This document shows, piece by piece, positions 1-8,416 of a DNA stretch of 64,000 bases; within the stretch, counting starts at the first letter, position 1, and every line of letters begins with the position of its first letter. Source of the DNA: Gemmobacter sp. 24YEA27 (GTDB lineage: Bacteria > Pseudomonadota > Alphaproteobacteria > Rhodobacterales > Rhodobacteraceae); assembly GCF_030052995.1 (NCBI RefSeq), contig NZ_JASJPW010000001.1, positions 492,501 through 556,500 of the forward strand, given 5' to 3'. Below the pieces are notes generated by a model, which searched no databases, was not told the DNA's origin, and was given only the letters and a program-made list of their open reading frames with translations. The position numbers were made by a program, and so were the translations under genes.

Positions 1-169
1 TCAGCGTGTTCGGGGCCAGGTCGGTCGAATAGCGGCCAGGGTCGGCCCGCGCGATTGCAGGCAGGACCGCGCCCGCCATCGCCCCGGCCAGCAACCCGCG
101 CCGGTTGATCCAGGTCGCGCGCGGCGTGACATCGGACCAGCGCAGAGAGTTCGGTGTCTTCGCGGTCAT
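1..169 (-). CDS. msrP: MsrP-type methionine sulfoxide reductase catalytic subunit, 5' fragment
   Basis: Only the first 56 codons are present; the gene runs off the left edge. The product begins MTAKTPNSLRWSDVTPRATW, followed by a twin-arginine signal (NRRGLLAG) and an Ala-rich hydrophobic stretch, then the start of a mature domain (YSTDLAPNTL). This arrangement (W-S-D-V-T-P before a Tat signal) is typical of MsrP/YedY, the periplasmic molybdopterin enzyme that repairs oxidised methionine in envelope proteins with the membrane haem protein MsrQ. The start at 169 is preferred over an ATG at 175 because a GGAGGAG stretch abuts 175 and lies at a normal distance from 169. The molybdenum domain is not visible, so the name rests on the N-terminus alone. 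Confidence 0.7.
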   Translation of the reverse strand, partial: MTAKTPNSLRWSDVTPRATWINRRGLLAGAMAGAVLPAIARADPGRYSTDLAPNTL

Positions 170-290
170 GCTCATCTCCTCCACGGCAGACCCGGATCAG
201 AACCCGGGCTTGCCCCGCACCCTGACACAGAAGGCGCGAAACTCCACACACAGATAAGAGAGCGGCGGCCCTATCCGGTGGAATTCCGGC

Positions 291-329
291 TTTCATCTGT
301 CCTTAAATATCCCCGCCGGAGGCATCCGA
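291..329 (+). repeat. Intergenic repeat copy D (divergent AAATATCCC family)
   Basis: A short motif TTCATCTGTCCTTAAATATC followed by a GC-rich CCCGCCGGAGG tail. It resembles the copies at 17470, 40950 and 62650, which share a pyrimidine-rich TCCTCCTGAC-like block, an A-rich AAATACTC block and a GC-rich end. It lies between msrP and the 3' end of clpB. Function unknown; this is the most divergent copy. Confidence 0.35.
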
Positions 330-339
330 CGACAGGAAA

Positions 340-364
340 GGGCGGCAAGGTTTCCCTGCCGCCC
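340..364 (-). terminator. Rho-independent-like terminator of clpB
   Basis: On the minus strand an 8-bp stem GGGCGGCA / TGCCGCCC encloses a 9-base loop and is followed by CTTTCC. It starts 10 bases after the restored clpB stop at 374-376. The uncorrected clpB frame would read straight through it to a stop at 271, which supports the frameshift correction in clpB. Confidence 0.6.
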
Positions 365-373
365 CATTCTGGT

Positions 374-2988
374 TCAGTGAACCTGCGTCCCGCCCGGCCG
401 CGTCCGGTGCGAGGCGACGACGCGGTCGCCCACCTGCAGCCCTTCATCCGAGGCCGTGACATGCACGATCGAGCCGTCGAGGATCTCCCCCCCAGGAGCA
501 TCTCGGCCAGTGGATCCTGCAATTGCCGCTGGATCACCCGTTTCAGCGGGCGGGCGCCAAAGACCGGATCATAGCCCTCCTCGGCCAGCCAATCCCTGGC
601 CTTATCGTCCAGCGCCAGCGTGATCTTGCGATCCGCCAGACGTTTCTCCAGCCGTTTCAGCTGGATCGAAACGATACCGGACATATCGGCACGGCCCAGG
701 CGGTCAAAGATGATCATCTCATCCAGCCGGTTGAGGAATTCGGGGCGGAAATGCAGCCGCACTGCTTCCATAACCTCGGCCTTCGCCCTCGACGTGTCCG
801 CGCCATCCGGCAGTTCAGACAAAGCCCGCGCGCCAAGGTTCGAGGTCAGGATGATCAGCGTCTGTTTGAAATCGACCACACGCCCCTGACCATCGGTCAG
901 TCGCCCGTCATCCAGCACCTGCAACAGCACGTTGAACACATCCGGATGTGCCTTCTCGACCTCGTCGAACAAGACGACCTGATAGGGCCGGCGCCGCACG
1001 GCTTCGGTCAGCACACCGCCCTCGTCATAGCCGACATAGCCCGGAGGGGCGCCGATCAGCCGCGCGACCGAATGCTTCTCCATGAATTCCGACATATCGA
1101 TGCGGACCATCGCATTGTCATCGTCAAAGAGATATTCGGCCAGAGCCTTGGTCAGTTCGGTTTTCCCCACGCCGGTCGGCCCGAGGAACAGGAACGAGCC
1201 AAGCGGCTTATTCTCATCCGACAGCCCTGCCCGCGCACGCCGCACGGCTTTCGACACCGCTTCCACCGCCTGACGCTGACCGATCACCCGTTTCCCGAGC
1301 TCCTCCTCCATCTTCAGGAGCTTCTCTTTCTCTCCCTCCAGCATCTTGGTGGTGGGGATACCGGTCCAGCGCTCGACCACTTCGGCGATCTGCTCGGGGC
1401 GCACCGATTCCGAGACCAAAGCCTCGCCTTCCCGGCCCTCCGCCTCGCCAAGCTGCTTTTCCAGCTCGGGGATGGTGCCATATTGCAACTCGCCCGCTTT
1501 GGCGAAATTGCTTTCGCGTTTGGCCTGGTCAAGCTCTGCCCGGGCGCGGTCAAGCTGTTCCTTGAGATCGCGGGCCTTATTGAGGTTGTCGCGCTCGGCC
1601 TGCCATTTCGCGGTCATCTCGGCGGAATGGTCTTTCAGATTGGCAAGTTCCAGCTCCAGCTTGTCCAGCCGGTCTTTCGACGCCACATCCTCTTCTTTCT
1701 TCAGCGCTTCGGCCTCGATGGTCAGCTGCAGGATCTGACGATCCAGCGCATCGAGTTCTTCGGGCTTGCTGTCGACTTCCATCCGCAGCCGTGCCGATGC
1801 CTCATCGACAAGGTCGATCGCCTTATCCGGCAGGAAGCGGTCGGTGATATAGCGATGCGACAGCTGGGCCGCCGCAACCAGAGCCGAGTCGGTGATCTTG
1901 ACCCCGTGATGGAGCTCGTATTTCTCCTTGATGCCGCGCAGGATCGAGATCGTGTCCTCGACGGTCGGCTCTTTCACCAGCACCGGCTGGAAGCGCCGGG
2001 CCAGAGCCGCGTCTTTCTCGATATATTTGCGGTATTCATCAAGCGTGGTCGCCCCGACGCAATGCAGCTCCCCCCGGGCAAGCGCAGGCTTGATCAGGTT
2101 GGCGGCATCCATTGCGCCGTCGGACTTGCCGGCGCCAACAAGCACATGCAGCTCGTCGATAAAAAGGATGATCTCGCCGGCGGCGGCCTCGATCTCTTTC
2201 AGGATGGCCTTCAGCCGCTCCTCGAACTCACCGCGATATTTCGCCCCGGCGATCAGCGCGCCCATATCCAGCGCCATCAGCTTTTTATTGCGCAGGCTCT
2301 CCGGCACATCGCCGTCGATGATGCGCAAAGCGAGGCCCTCGGCGATGGCCGTCTTACCGACACCGGGCTCCCCGATCAGCACCGGGTTGTTCTTGGTGCG
2401 GCGCGACAGCACCTGCATCGCGCGGCGGATCTCGTCATCGCGGCCGATGATCGGGTCGATCTTGCCCTGGGCTGCGGCCTCGGTCAGGTCGCGGGCATAT
2501 TTCTTCAGCGCCTCCATCGTGTCTTCCGACGAGGCACTGTCAGCCGTCCGGCCCTTGCGAATGTCATTGATCGCGGCGTTCAGACCCTGGGCCGTCACGG
2601 CACCTGCCGTCAGCGCATCTTTCGCACGGGTGTTCACCAGCGCGAGCGCGGTCAGCATCCGCTCGACCGGCACGAAACTGTCGCCCGCCTTTTTGGCAAC
2701 CTCTTCCGCCTCGTCCAGCACGCGGACAAGTTGCGGGTCGATATAGGTCTGACCGTCACCGCCGGTCACTTTCGGCAGTTTCTGGATGGCGGCATTCACC
2801 GCCTCATTGACGCGCTCAGGCGCGCCACCGGCACGGCGGATCAGGTTGGAGGCCAGGCCCTGGTCATCATCCATCAGGGCTTTCAGCAGGTGATCGGGCA
2901 GCACGCGCTGGTGGCTTTCCCGCATCGCAATCGTCTGGGCCGCCTGGATAAAACCGCGCGACCGTTCCGTGAACTTTTCTATGTTCAT
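374..2988 (-). CDS. clpB: ClpB disaggregase (frameshift near C-terminus as read)
   Basis: AAA+ protein disaggregase that works with DnaK on heat-aggregated proteins. The restored product is 871 residues, the usual ClpB length. Visible parts are the N-terminal Clp repeat domain (about 1-145), Walker A GEPGVGKT at 206-213, a long charged coiled-coil middle domain (about 410-530), a second Walker A GPTGVGKT near 605, and the C-terminal D2-small domain. The start at 2988 ([10 protein letters not shown]) follows an AAGGAGAG ribosome site; open frame continues upstream but lacks family similarity. A run of seven C on the plus strand (487-493) should be eight: one more G on the coding strand gives [15 protein letters not shown] and a stop at 374, whereas the sequence as read yields an unrelated Arg-rich tail to 271. 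Preceded by a sigma-32-like promoter. Confidence 0.95.
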
Positions 2989-3063
2989 CGGTCTCTCCTT
3001 TTCATAAGCGCCGATCTTTGCGGATGCCCTGAAAAGGCACATCCACCCCGGCCTTCGCCTCTC

Positions 3064-3093
3064 AATCTGGGGCGGCGCAGGGCGGGGTTCAAG
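3064..3093 (-). promoter_or_regulatory. Putative RpoH (sigma-32) promoter of clpB
   Basis: On the minus strand CTTGAA is separated by 15 bases from CCCCAGATT, close to the heat-shock consensus CTTGAA-N(13-15)-CCCCATNT. It lies about 75 bases upstream of the clpB start. ClpB is a classical RpoH target, so location and sequence agree. Inferred from pattern only. Confidence 0.5.
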
Positions 3094-3263
3094 CCGTCCG
3101 GGGGCACCCCGGCGAAAAAATCCCACGCTCTGGCGGGGCCATTTTCCGCCGAGGCGCGGCGGAGATTTCGGCGGCTTTCGTCGCGCGCTTCTGCGAGAGC
3201 GACGCCAGACCTTGTCCCCATGCGCCTGGCACAGGCACTGTTACAGCAAAAGAGGATAAGAGC

Positions 3264-3698
3264 ATGACCGAGAGACTCGAAGCCATTCTGCCGCAGGTGC
3301 CCGTCGAAGGCATCGCCGTTCATATCGGCCGCGCCGGGATCTGCATGGGCGATATGGCCGAAGCGCGGCTTTTGCCCGATGGACGGGTCGGGATTTACGC
3401 GATGGTCCGGCGCCGGCTCATGGGGATCATTCCGGTCAGGCGGATGAGCTATCTCGGTCATCTCGGGCCGGTGGCCGAACGTATTCTGGCCCCGGCACTG
3501 ATCGAGGGGCTGATGTTGCGGCTGAGGATCGTGGTGCTGACGCCCGAACATCTCGCCACATCCGGGCCGCCCGAGATCCATGTCTCGGTCTGGGCCGATC
3601 CCTACCGGCTTGCGCCCTGCCTGAGCGATGATGCGCTGATCCTCCCCGAGCCCCCGCGCGACGCTGACCGGGATGAGGACGCGCTGAGCCCGGCCTGA
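3264..3698 (+). CDS. Conserved hypothetical protein, 144 aa
   Basis: I do not recognise this family. The 144-residue product has no signal peptide or membrane segment. Its first half alternates hydrophobic and Gly-rich pieces (VHIGRAGICMGDM, LLPDGRVGIYAMVRRR), suggesting a small beta-rich fold; the last 20 residues are acidic and probably disordered. The start ATG at 3264 follows AGAGGATAAG. It is divergent from clpB, with about 275 bases between the two starts, so its promoter may overlap the heat-shock region, but no stress role can be claimed. Codon use matches the neighbours. Confidence 0.7.
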   Translation: MTERLEAILPQVPVEGIAVHIGRAGICMGDMAEARLLPDGRVGIYAMVRRRLMGIIPVRRMSYLGHLGPVAERILAPALIEGLMLRLRIVVLTPEHLATSGPPEIHVSVWADPYRLAPCLSDDALILPEPPRDADRDEDALSPA

Positions 3699-3739
3699 GG
3701 CCCGGCGCGCGACCGTAGCAGCAGCACAGGATCAACCGC

Positions 3740-4600
3740 TCAGGGTTCGTAGCGGATATAGGCAAAAGCGCTGCCATCCGGCGCCCAGGACGGCACATTG
3801 ATCGTCCCCTGGCCCCCGGTTATTTCACGCAGGACCCGACGATCCCCGCCATCTGCATCAGAAATCATCAGCCACACCGGCAGATCGGCGGGATGCCCTT
3901 CGGTCCCGGGCGGATAGGACAACCAGCACAGCCAGCGCCCACAGGGCGAGGGATGCGGGAACCAGTTCACCCGGTCATCCTGGAAAAGCTGGCGCTGATT
4001 GCCGCCATCCGCCGCCATCACCCAGATCTGCGCATGGCCTGCGCGGTCGCTGTTCCAGTATATCTGCGCCCCGTCATGACTGAAATCCGGCCCGTCATTA
4101 TGGCCTGCGGCTTCGGTCAGCCGGGTCTCAGGCCCTCCCGCCAGCGCGCGGCGGTATATATCGATCTGACGCTTTTCGCCCCGCGCTGCCGGATAGGTCA
4201 TGGTCAGACCATCGGGAGAAAGCCCGTGCCACCAGCTCGGGGTCGCAGAGGACACTTTCTCCGGCGCCTGACCGGCCCCGATCCCGGCCACGGGCACCGC
4301 ATAGATCTGCGCGCCCTCGGCCTCGTAATGGCTGCCAAACAGGATCCGGCCATCACGGGTGAAACCATGATCATTGTTGCAGCGCCCCGCGATCCCGGTG
4401 CCGATCGGTTCCAGCCGGGGCGACTGCGCAGGCACCCGCCAGAGCCGCCCCCCGGCATTGACCAGAAACCAGGTGCCGCCAGATGATCCATCGGGCGACC
4501 AGTTCGGCGCCTCCAGCCGCTCCTGCCCTTCACACCCCTGATGGCGCAGCACCTCCGTCACCTGCCCGTCAGGGGTGACGGTTTCCAGAACCGAGATCAC
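3740..4600 (-). CDS. TolB-like beta-propeller protein
   Basis: A 286-residue protein made of repeated WD40-like (PD40) blades of the TolB type: recurring motifs such as NWSPDGS, GLSPDGLTMTY, DFSHDGAQIYWNSDRAG and SWAPDGSAFAYIRY are spaced about 45 residues apart. There is no signal peptide, unlike TolB itself, so it is probably cytoplasmic and not part of the Tol-Pal system. The ATG at 4600 overlaps the stop of the upstream gene (ATGA), so the two are translationally coupled. Propellers of this type often bind peptides or sugars; the ligand here is unknown. Confidence 0.75.
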   Translation of the reverse strand: MISVLETVTPDGQVTEVLRHQGCEGQERLEAPNWSPDGSSGGTWFLVNAGGRLWRVPAQSPRLEPIGTGIAGRCNNDHGFTRDGRILFGSHYEAEGAQIYAVPVAGIGAGQAPEKVSSATPSWWHGLSPDGLTMTYPAARGEKRQIDIYRRALAGGPETRLTEAAGHNDGPDFSHDGAQIYWNSDRAGHAQIWVMAADGGNQRQLFQDDRVNWFPHPSPCGRWLCWLSYPPGTEGHPADLPVWLMISDADGGDRRVLREITGGQGTINVPSWAPDGSAFAYIRYEP

Positions 4601-5370
4601 TCGCGCACCTTTGGCGTCAGAAGCTTCTTCGGCCTCAGCGCCTCAGCCGCCTTAAAGAGGCCAAAGGTCTGGTTGACGTAATTCACCGCGCCGCCGATCT
4701 GGTCGATATAGGTATCCAGCTCGGCCGTGCGTTCGGCCGCGACGACCTGCACCGTGCGGGACGGATCCACCCCCTCGAACTGCACATAGAACAAGGGCTC
4801 GCCCCGGCGCAGCACGAGGTCTTTCTGCGGCTCATGCCATTCGAACGCCCACATCAGCGGGCGCGGCCAGACCGAGATCGGGAACCGCCCGCCGAAGATC
4901 GTGCCCGGCAGCGGATCGGGGCGGTAATGCATGAAAGGCGACAGCTGCGTCAGATAGACCAGCTCATCCGCGATGAAGCAGTAAGGCAGCGAAAGCTGGA
5001 TCGTCGGGCGGTCAGGATAGCGCCATTCTGCCTCGTTCACGAGGGTCAGCATCTCATTAAGCTTGTTCCCCCGGACCGGGCTCGCGCTCCCAAGCCGGTT
5101 GATCAGCACCGCGCGGCCATCCTTGTCGCGGCCAAAGCCGATCTGCAGGTCAAAGGGGCATTTCACCATGAAGTACCGGCTTTCCAGCTGGATCACCCCT
5201 GGGCAACGCGCGGCACTTTTGGCATGGCTGCGGTTTTGCTGGCGAAACATCACCCGCTCCGGCGGATCGTAAAGCACCGCATTCTTGTCTTTGGTCAGGA
5301 ACCAGCCCACCTGGATCGGGCCCGAGCCCGGCCCGTCCTCGGGGCGCTCGACGGTAATCGTGATGTCCAT
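4597..5370 (-). CDS. Conserved hypothetical protein, 257 aa
   Basis: I do not recognise the family. From the preferred start (MDITITVERPED) the protein has 257 residues, no signal peptide and no membrane helix, and is rich in aromatic residues and prolines (WPRPLMWAFEWHEPQ, SLPYCFIADEL). The start at 5370 is preferred over an in-frame ATG at 5424 because AAGGCAGG precedes it and the extra 18 residues look unstructured. It overlaps by four bases the TolB-like propeller gene, which suggests a shared function. Convergence with a known enzyme fold is not evident. Confidence 0.65.
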   Translation of the reverse strand: MDITITVERPEDGPGSGPIQVGWFLTKDKNAVLYDPPERVMFRQQNRSHAKSAARCPGVIQLESRYFMVKCPFDLQIGFGRDKDGRAVLINRLGSASPVRGNKLNEMLTLVNEAEWRYPDRPTIQLSLPYCFIADELVYLTQLSPFMHYRPDPLPGTIFGGRFPISVWPRPLMWAFEWHEPQKDLVLRRGEPLFYVQFEGVDPSRTVQVVAAERTAELDTYIDQIGGAVNYVNQTFGLFKAAEALRPKKLLTPKVRE

Positions 5371-5563
5371 ATGCCTGCCTTCGGATATTTCCGCCAAAGT
5401 CGCGTCATTAACCCTGTCTGTCAATCAAGCCCGGCCTTCGGTGAACAGCGGCTTAACGGTGCTGCCCTTTCGCGCGGGGCTTCCCTTGTCAAATGCGCGC
5501 GCGCGTGAGAGAGGGGCCGAAACCCCTTTGCAGCCCCCCGCTTTACAGCTCCGGAGAAGCCCG

Positions 5564-6250
5564 ATGGATGACCGCCTGATCGTCGCGATGGATGTGCCGA
5601 ATGTGGTGGCGGGCCTCGCCCTGGCCGACCGGCTGGGCGATGCGGTCGATTTCTACAAGATCGGGCTTGGAATGCTGACCGGCGGTGGCCTGGCACTTGC
5701 ACTGGAACTGAAGAATGAGCGCGAAAAGCGGGTGTTCCTCGACCTCAAGCTTTTTGACATCGGCCAGACCATCGAGAATGCGGTGAAGGGGATTGCCGGG
5801 CTTGGCCTCGATTTCCTCACCGTCCATGGCGACCCGCAGGTGGTGCGGGCGGCCGCCGAAGGCAAGTCAGGGACCGATCTGAAGATCCTCGCGGTGACGG
5901 TGCTGACCTCGCTCGACCGGGGCGATCTGGATGCGAATATGATCCTGCCCGGCGACATCCATGACATCACCGTCGAACGGGCGGCGCGGGCGCTCGCCGC
6001 CGGCGCCGATGGCGTCATCGCCAGCCCGCAGGAGGCGGCGCGGATCCGCGCCCTCCCCGAGGCCGTTGGCAAGCTGATCGTCACCCCCGGCGTGCGCCCG
6101 GCAGGGGCTGCAACCGGCGATCAGAAGCGCATCGCCACGCCCGGGGCCGCGATCCGCGACGGCGCCGATCATATCGTGGTGGGCCGCCCGATCTGGGCCA
6201 GTGCCGATCCGGCAGCCGCGGCCCGTGCGATTATTGCGGAACTGCCCTGA
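5564..6250 (+). CDS. pyrF: Orotidine 5'-phosphate decarboxylase
   Basis: Catalyses the last step of UMP synthesis, decarboxylating OMP. The product of 228 residues is a single TIM barrel of normal length. It starts RLIVAMDVPN and carries the catalytic DxKxxD motif at residues 60-65 (DLKLFD), followed by phosphate-binding loops ILAVTVLTSL, VTPGVRP and HIVVGRPI. The ATG at 5564 follows CGGAGAAG; an upstream in-frame ATG at 5285 would add 93 residues with no similarity. Its 3' end overlaps the converging TetR-family gene by 20 bases. Confidence 0.95.
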   Translation: MDDRLIVAMDVPNVVAGLALADRLGDAVDFYKIGLGMLTGGGLALALELKNEREKRVFLDLKLFDIGQTIENAVKGIAGLGLDFLTVHGDPQVVRAAAEGKSGTDLKILAVTVLTSLDRGDLDANMILPGDIHDITVERAARALAAGADGVIASPQEAARIRALPEAVGKLIVTPGVRPAGAATGDQKRIATPGAAIRDGADHIVVGRPIWASADPAAAARAIIAELP

Positions 6251-6929
6251 CCAGACCTTCCGCGACCAGACCTTCCACGCTGAAATGGCGCGGGAAAAAT
6301 GCGGTGACACAGACCATCAGTGTCGCCAGCGCTTCGCTTGCATCATAAGGTGACTGCATCGTCATCATATCGAGCCAGACACCCTCGGTCGTGACCCGGA
6401 GAACCCGCGCCGTGCGGGTCGGATCGACCATATAGCCATGATCCTCATTCATCCGACGGCAGAGCTCTTCCAGATACTGGTTATACTGCTCGTCGTTTGA
6501 GCCGCATTTCTCCTGGTAAAGCGGCCTCCCCGAGGTCTCGCCCCAGAACGAACACCAGGCCGCCAGCCGCCCCGGCGTGCAGATCTCGGGCCGGAAATCA
6601 GCCGCCAGCATGGCATAAAGCTGTTCCGCCGCCCCTGGCCCCGCCGCCTCGACCGCCCCGGTCCAGTTCTGCCGGTATTCCGCGGACAGATAGAGCAGCG
6701 TTTCCGAGAGCAGGTTTTCCTTGGTCTGGAAGTGGAAATTCACGAGCCCATGCGAAAGGCCGGCCATCCGTGCCACCTCGGACATCGTCGTCCTGGAATA
6801 GCCAAAACGTGCGATGGTCTCGATCGTCGCCTCGATCAGCTGCACGCGCCGGGCATCGCGCGGCATCTTGCGGGGCTGGGAATCAGGGGTCCCGGATTCT
6901 GGGGTATCGGTCTGCTCGATTGCGGCCAT
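6231..6929 (-). CDS. TetR-family repressor, BetI-like
   Basis: A 232-residue regulator. Residues about 28-75 form a TetR helix-turn-helix (LIEATIETIARFGYSRTTMS, then GLSHGLVNFHFQTKENLL), and the remainder is a helical ligand domain of the BetI type (LAAWCSFWGE, GVWLDMMTM). BetI represses choline/glycine-betaine genes; the resemblance suggests an onium or amine effector here. It is transcribed divergently from the aminotransferase/Rieske operon, and the shared intergenic region holds a TTGAC-N6-GTCAA inverted repeat, so it is the probable local repressor. Its 3' end overlaps pyrF by 20 bases. The exact ligand is not predictable. Confidence 0.88.
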   Translation of the reverse strand: MAAIEQTDTPESGTPDSQPRKMPRDARRVQLIEATIETIARFGYSRTTMSEVARMAGLSHGLVNFHFQTKENLLSETLLYLSAEYRQNWTGAVEAAGPGAAEQLYAMLAADFRPEICTPGRLAAWCSFWGETSGRPLYQEKCGSNDEQYNQYLEELCRRMNEDHGYMVDPTRTARVLRVTTEGVWLDMMTMQSPYDASEALATLMVCVTAFFPRHFSVEGLVAEGLVRAVPQ

Positions 6930-6996
6930 CTGCGTCTCCGTTCGCGGCCAGTCTTGCCTGAAAAACCTGCCCGGTAAAAGCGATTTCAGATTCTGA

Positions 6997-7012
6997 TTGA
7001 CAGTTCAGTCAA
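6997..7012. promoter_or_regulatory. Probable operator between the TetR gene and the catabolic operon
   Basis: A perfect inverted repeat TTGAC-AGTTCA-GTCAA in the 129-base divergent intergenic region. Each arm also supplies a TTGAC -35-like element for one strand, so a bound repressor would block both promoters. TetR/BetI proteins bind such short palindromes. No second copy was seen elsewhere in the island. Confidence 0.5.
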
Positions 7013-7058
7013 AATAATTCGACAGTTTGGAGAGCCGCAACAGGAACAGGTTTACGCC

Positions 7059-8416
7059 ATGACCACCGCGCCGCACCGCAAGCTGGAAAAGTCCAACGCC
7101 CATTTCCAAAAGGCGCTGAAGAAGCTGCCGCTGGGGTGGCCTCGACCTTCCGATACTGGGGTGATGAGCGAACGATCTATGTCGATCACGGCAAAGGCGG
7201 CCGGACCTGGGATATCGACGGCAATAATTACGTTGATTACCGGCTGGGCTACGGGCCGGCGATCCTCGGCTATGCAGACGACCGGGTCGATGCCGCCGCA
7301 AAGCGGGGGATGGAGGTCGGCGGCGTCTTTGCCCTCTCGACCGAGCGCGAGCTGGCCGTGGCCGAACGCATCTCGAAAATGGTTCCGGCGGCCGAACTGG
7401 TGCGGTTCTCCAATTCCGGCACCGAGGCGGTGATGTCCGCGCTGCGTCTCGCCCGCGCCTATACGGGGCGCGAGAGCTATCTGCTGGTCGAGGGCGGCTA
7501 TCACGGGTTGTTTGATGCCGCCATGTGGATGGCGAATATGGATGAATGGGACGCGAAATCGAACAGCGATCCCGAGATCGTGCCCTATGGCCAGGGCATC
7601 CCGAATACCGTCAAACAACTCGCCCATCTGGTGCCGATGAACGATATGCAGCGGCTGGAAGACACCTTCCGCCGCCATGGCGACGATATGGCCGCGATGC
7701 TGATCGAGCCGATCCAGGGCAATTGCTGCGGCATCTCGGCCCGAAAAGACTATGTGCAGCGCGCCCGCAAGCTCTGCGACCAATATGGCGTTTTGCTGAT
7801 CATTGATGAGGTGAAAACCGGCTTTCGCGTCGGCAAGGGCGGCATTCAGGGTATCCTGGGCGTCACGCCCGATATCACCACCTTCGCGAAAGCGGTCGCC
7901 AATGGCTATCCGATCTCGCTGGTCGCGGGGCGCGAGGATATCATGCGCACCTTCCGCTATGGCGGCGCGTCGCATGGCGGCACCTATACCGCCCATTCCG
8001 TCAGCCTCGCCGCCGCCGAGGAAACGCTGCGCATCCTTGATGAGACCCCGGCGCTTGAAACGCTCGCGAATTACGGCACCCGGCTGAAGGCCGGCATTTC
8101 CGAAATCCTCTCGGCGCGCGGCATCACGCATAGTTTCTCGGGCCATCCCTCGATGTTCGGCATCTTCTTCGCGCCCGAACCACCGGACAATTACCGCGCC
8201 TGGAAGACCTCGGATTACTCCTTCTACGACCGCATGGCCTGGTACCTGCATGATCTTAACATCATCGTGGAACCCGACTCGCGCGAGCCCTGGTTCATGT
8301 GCGAGGCGCATGGCCTGGACGAGACCTGCTACACCGACACCATCCGCGCGGTGGAGACAGCCGTTGACCTGACGCTGCGTGACCAGGCGGAAGGCAAGCT
8401 GGACGCCGCCGAATGA
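7059..8416 (+). CDS. Class-III PLP aminotransferase (frameshift as read)
   Basis: Restored length is 452 residues. It belongs to the fold-type I class-III group that includes glutamate-1-semialdehyde aminomutase and omega-amine transaminases. Visible motifs are the SNSGTEA phosphate loop, GGYHG, EPIQGN, DEVKTGFR (about 250-257) and the Schiff-base lysine in TTFAKAVANGYP (about residue 278). The true start is ATG 7059 after CAGGAACAGG; the frame breaks at the G run 7133-7136, where one extra G joins KKLPLG to VASTFRYW. Reading from GTG 7136 alone would lose the N-terminal helix. It is the first gene of the operon and overlaps the next by four bases. Role inferred: removal or exchange of an amino group on the imported substrate. 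Confidence 0.88.

Noticed and set aside
3075..3100. T-arm-like GGTTCAAGCC upstream of clpB
   Set aside because: No acceptor, D or anticodon arms can be formed around it; it is the reverse of the CTTGAA promoter element.
523..3267. Very long open frame on the plus strand opposite clpB
   Set aside because: Product is His/Arg/Gln-rich with no motif, mirrors clpB codons, and clpB is certain; an artefact of high GC at third codon positions. The same applies to minus-strand frames at 7052-8419, 9860-11488 and 60187-62748.
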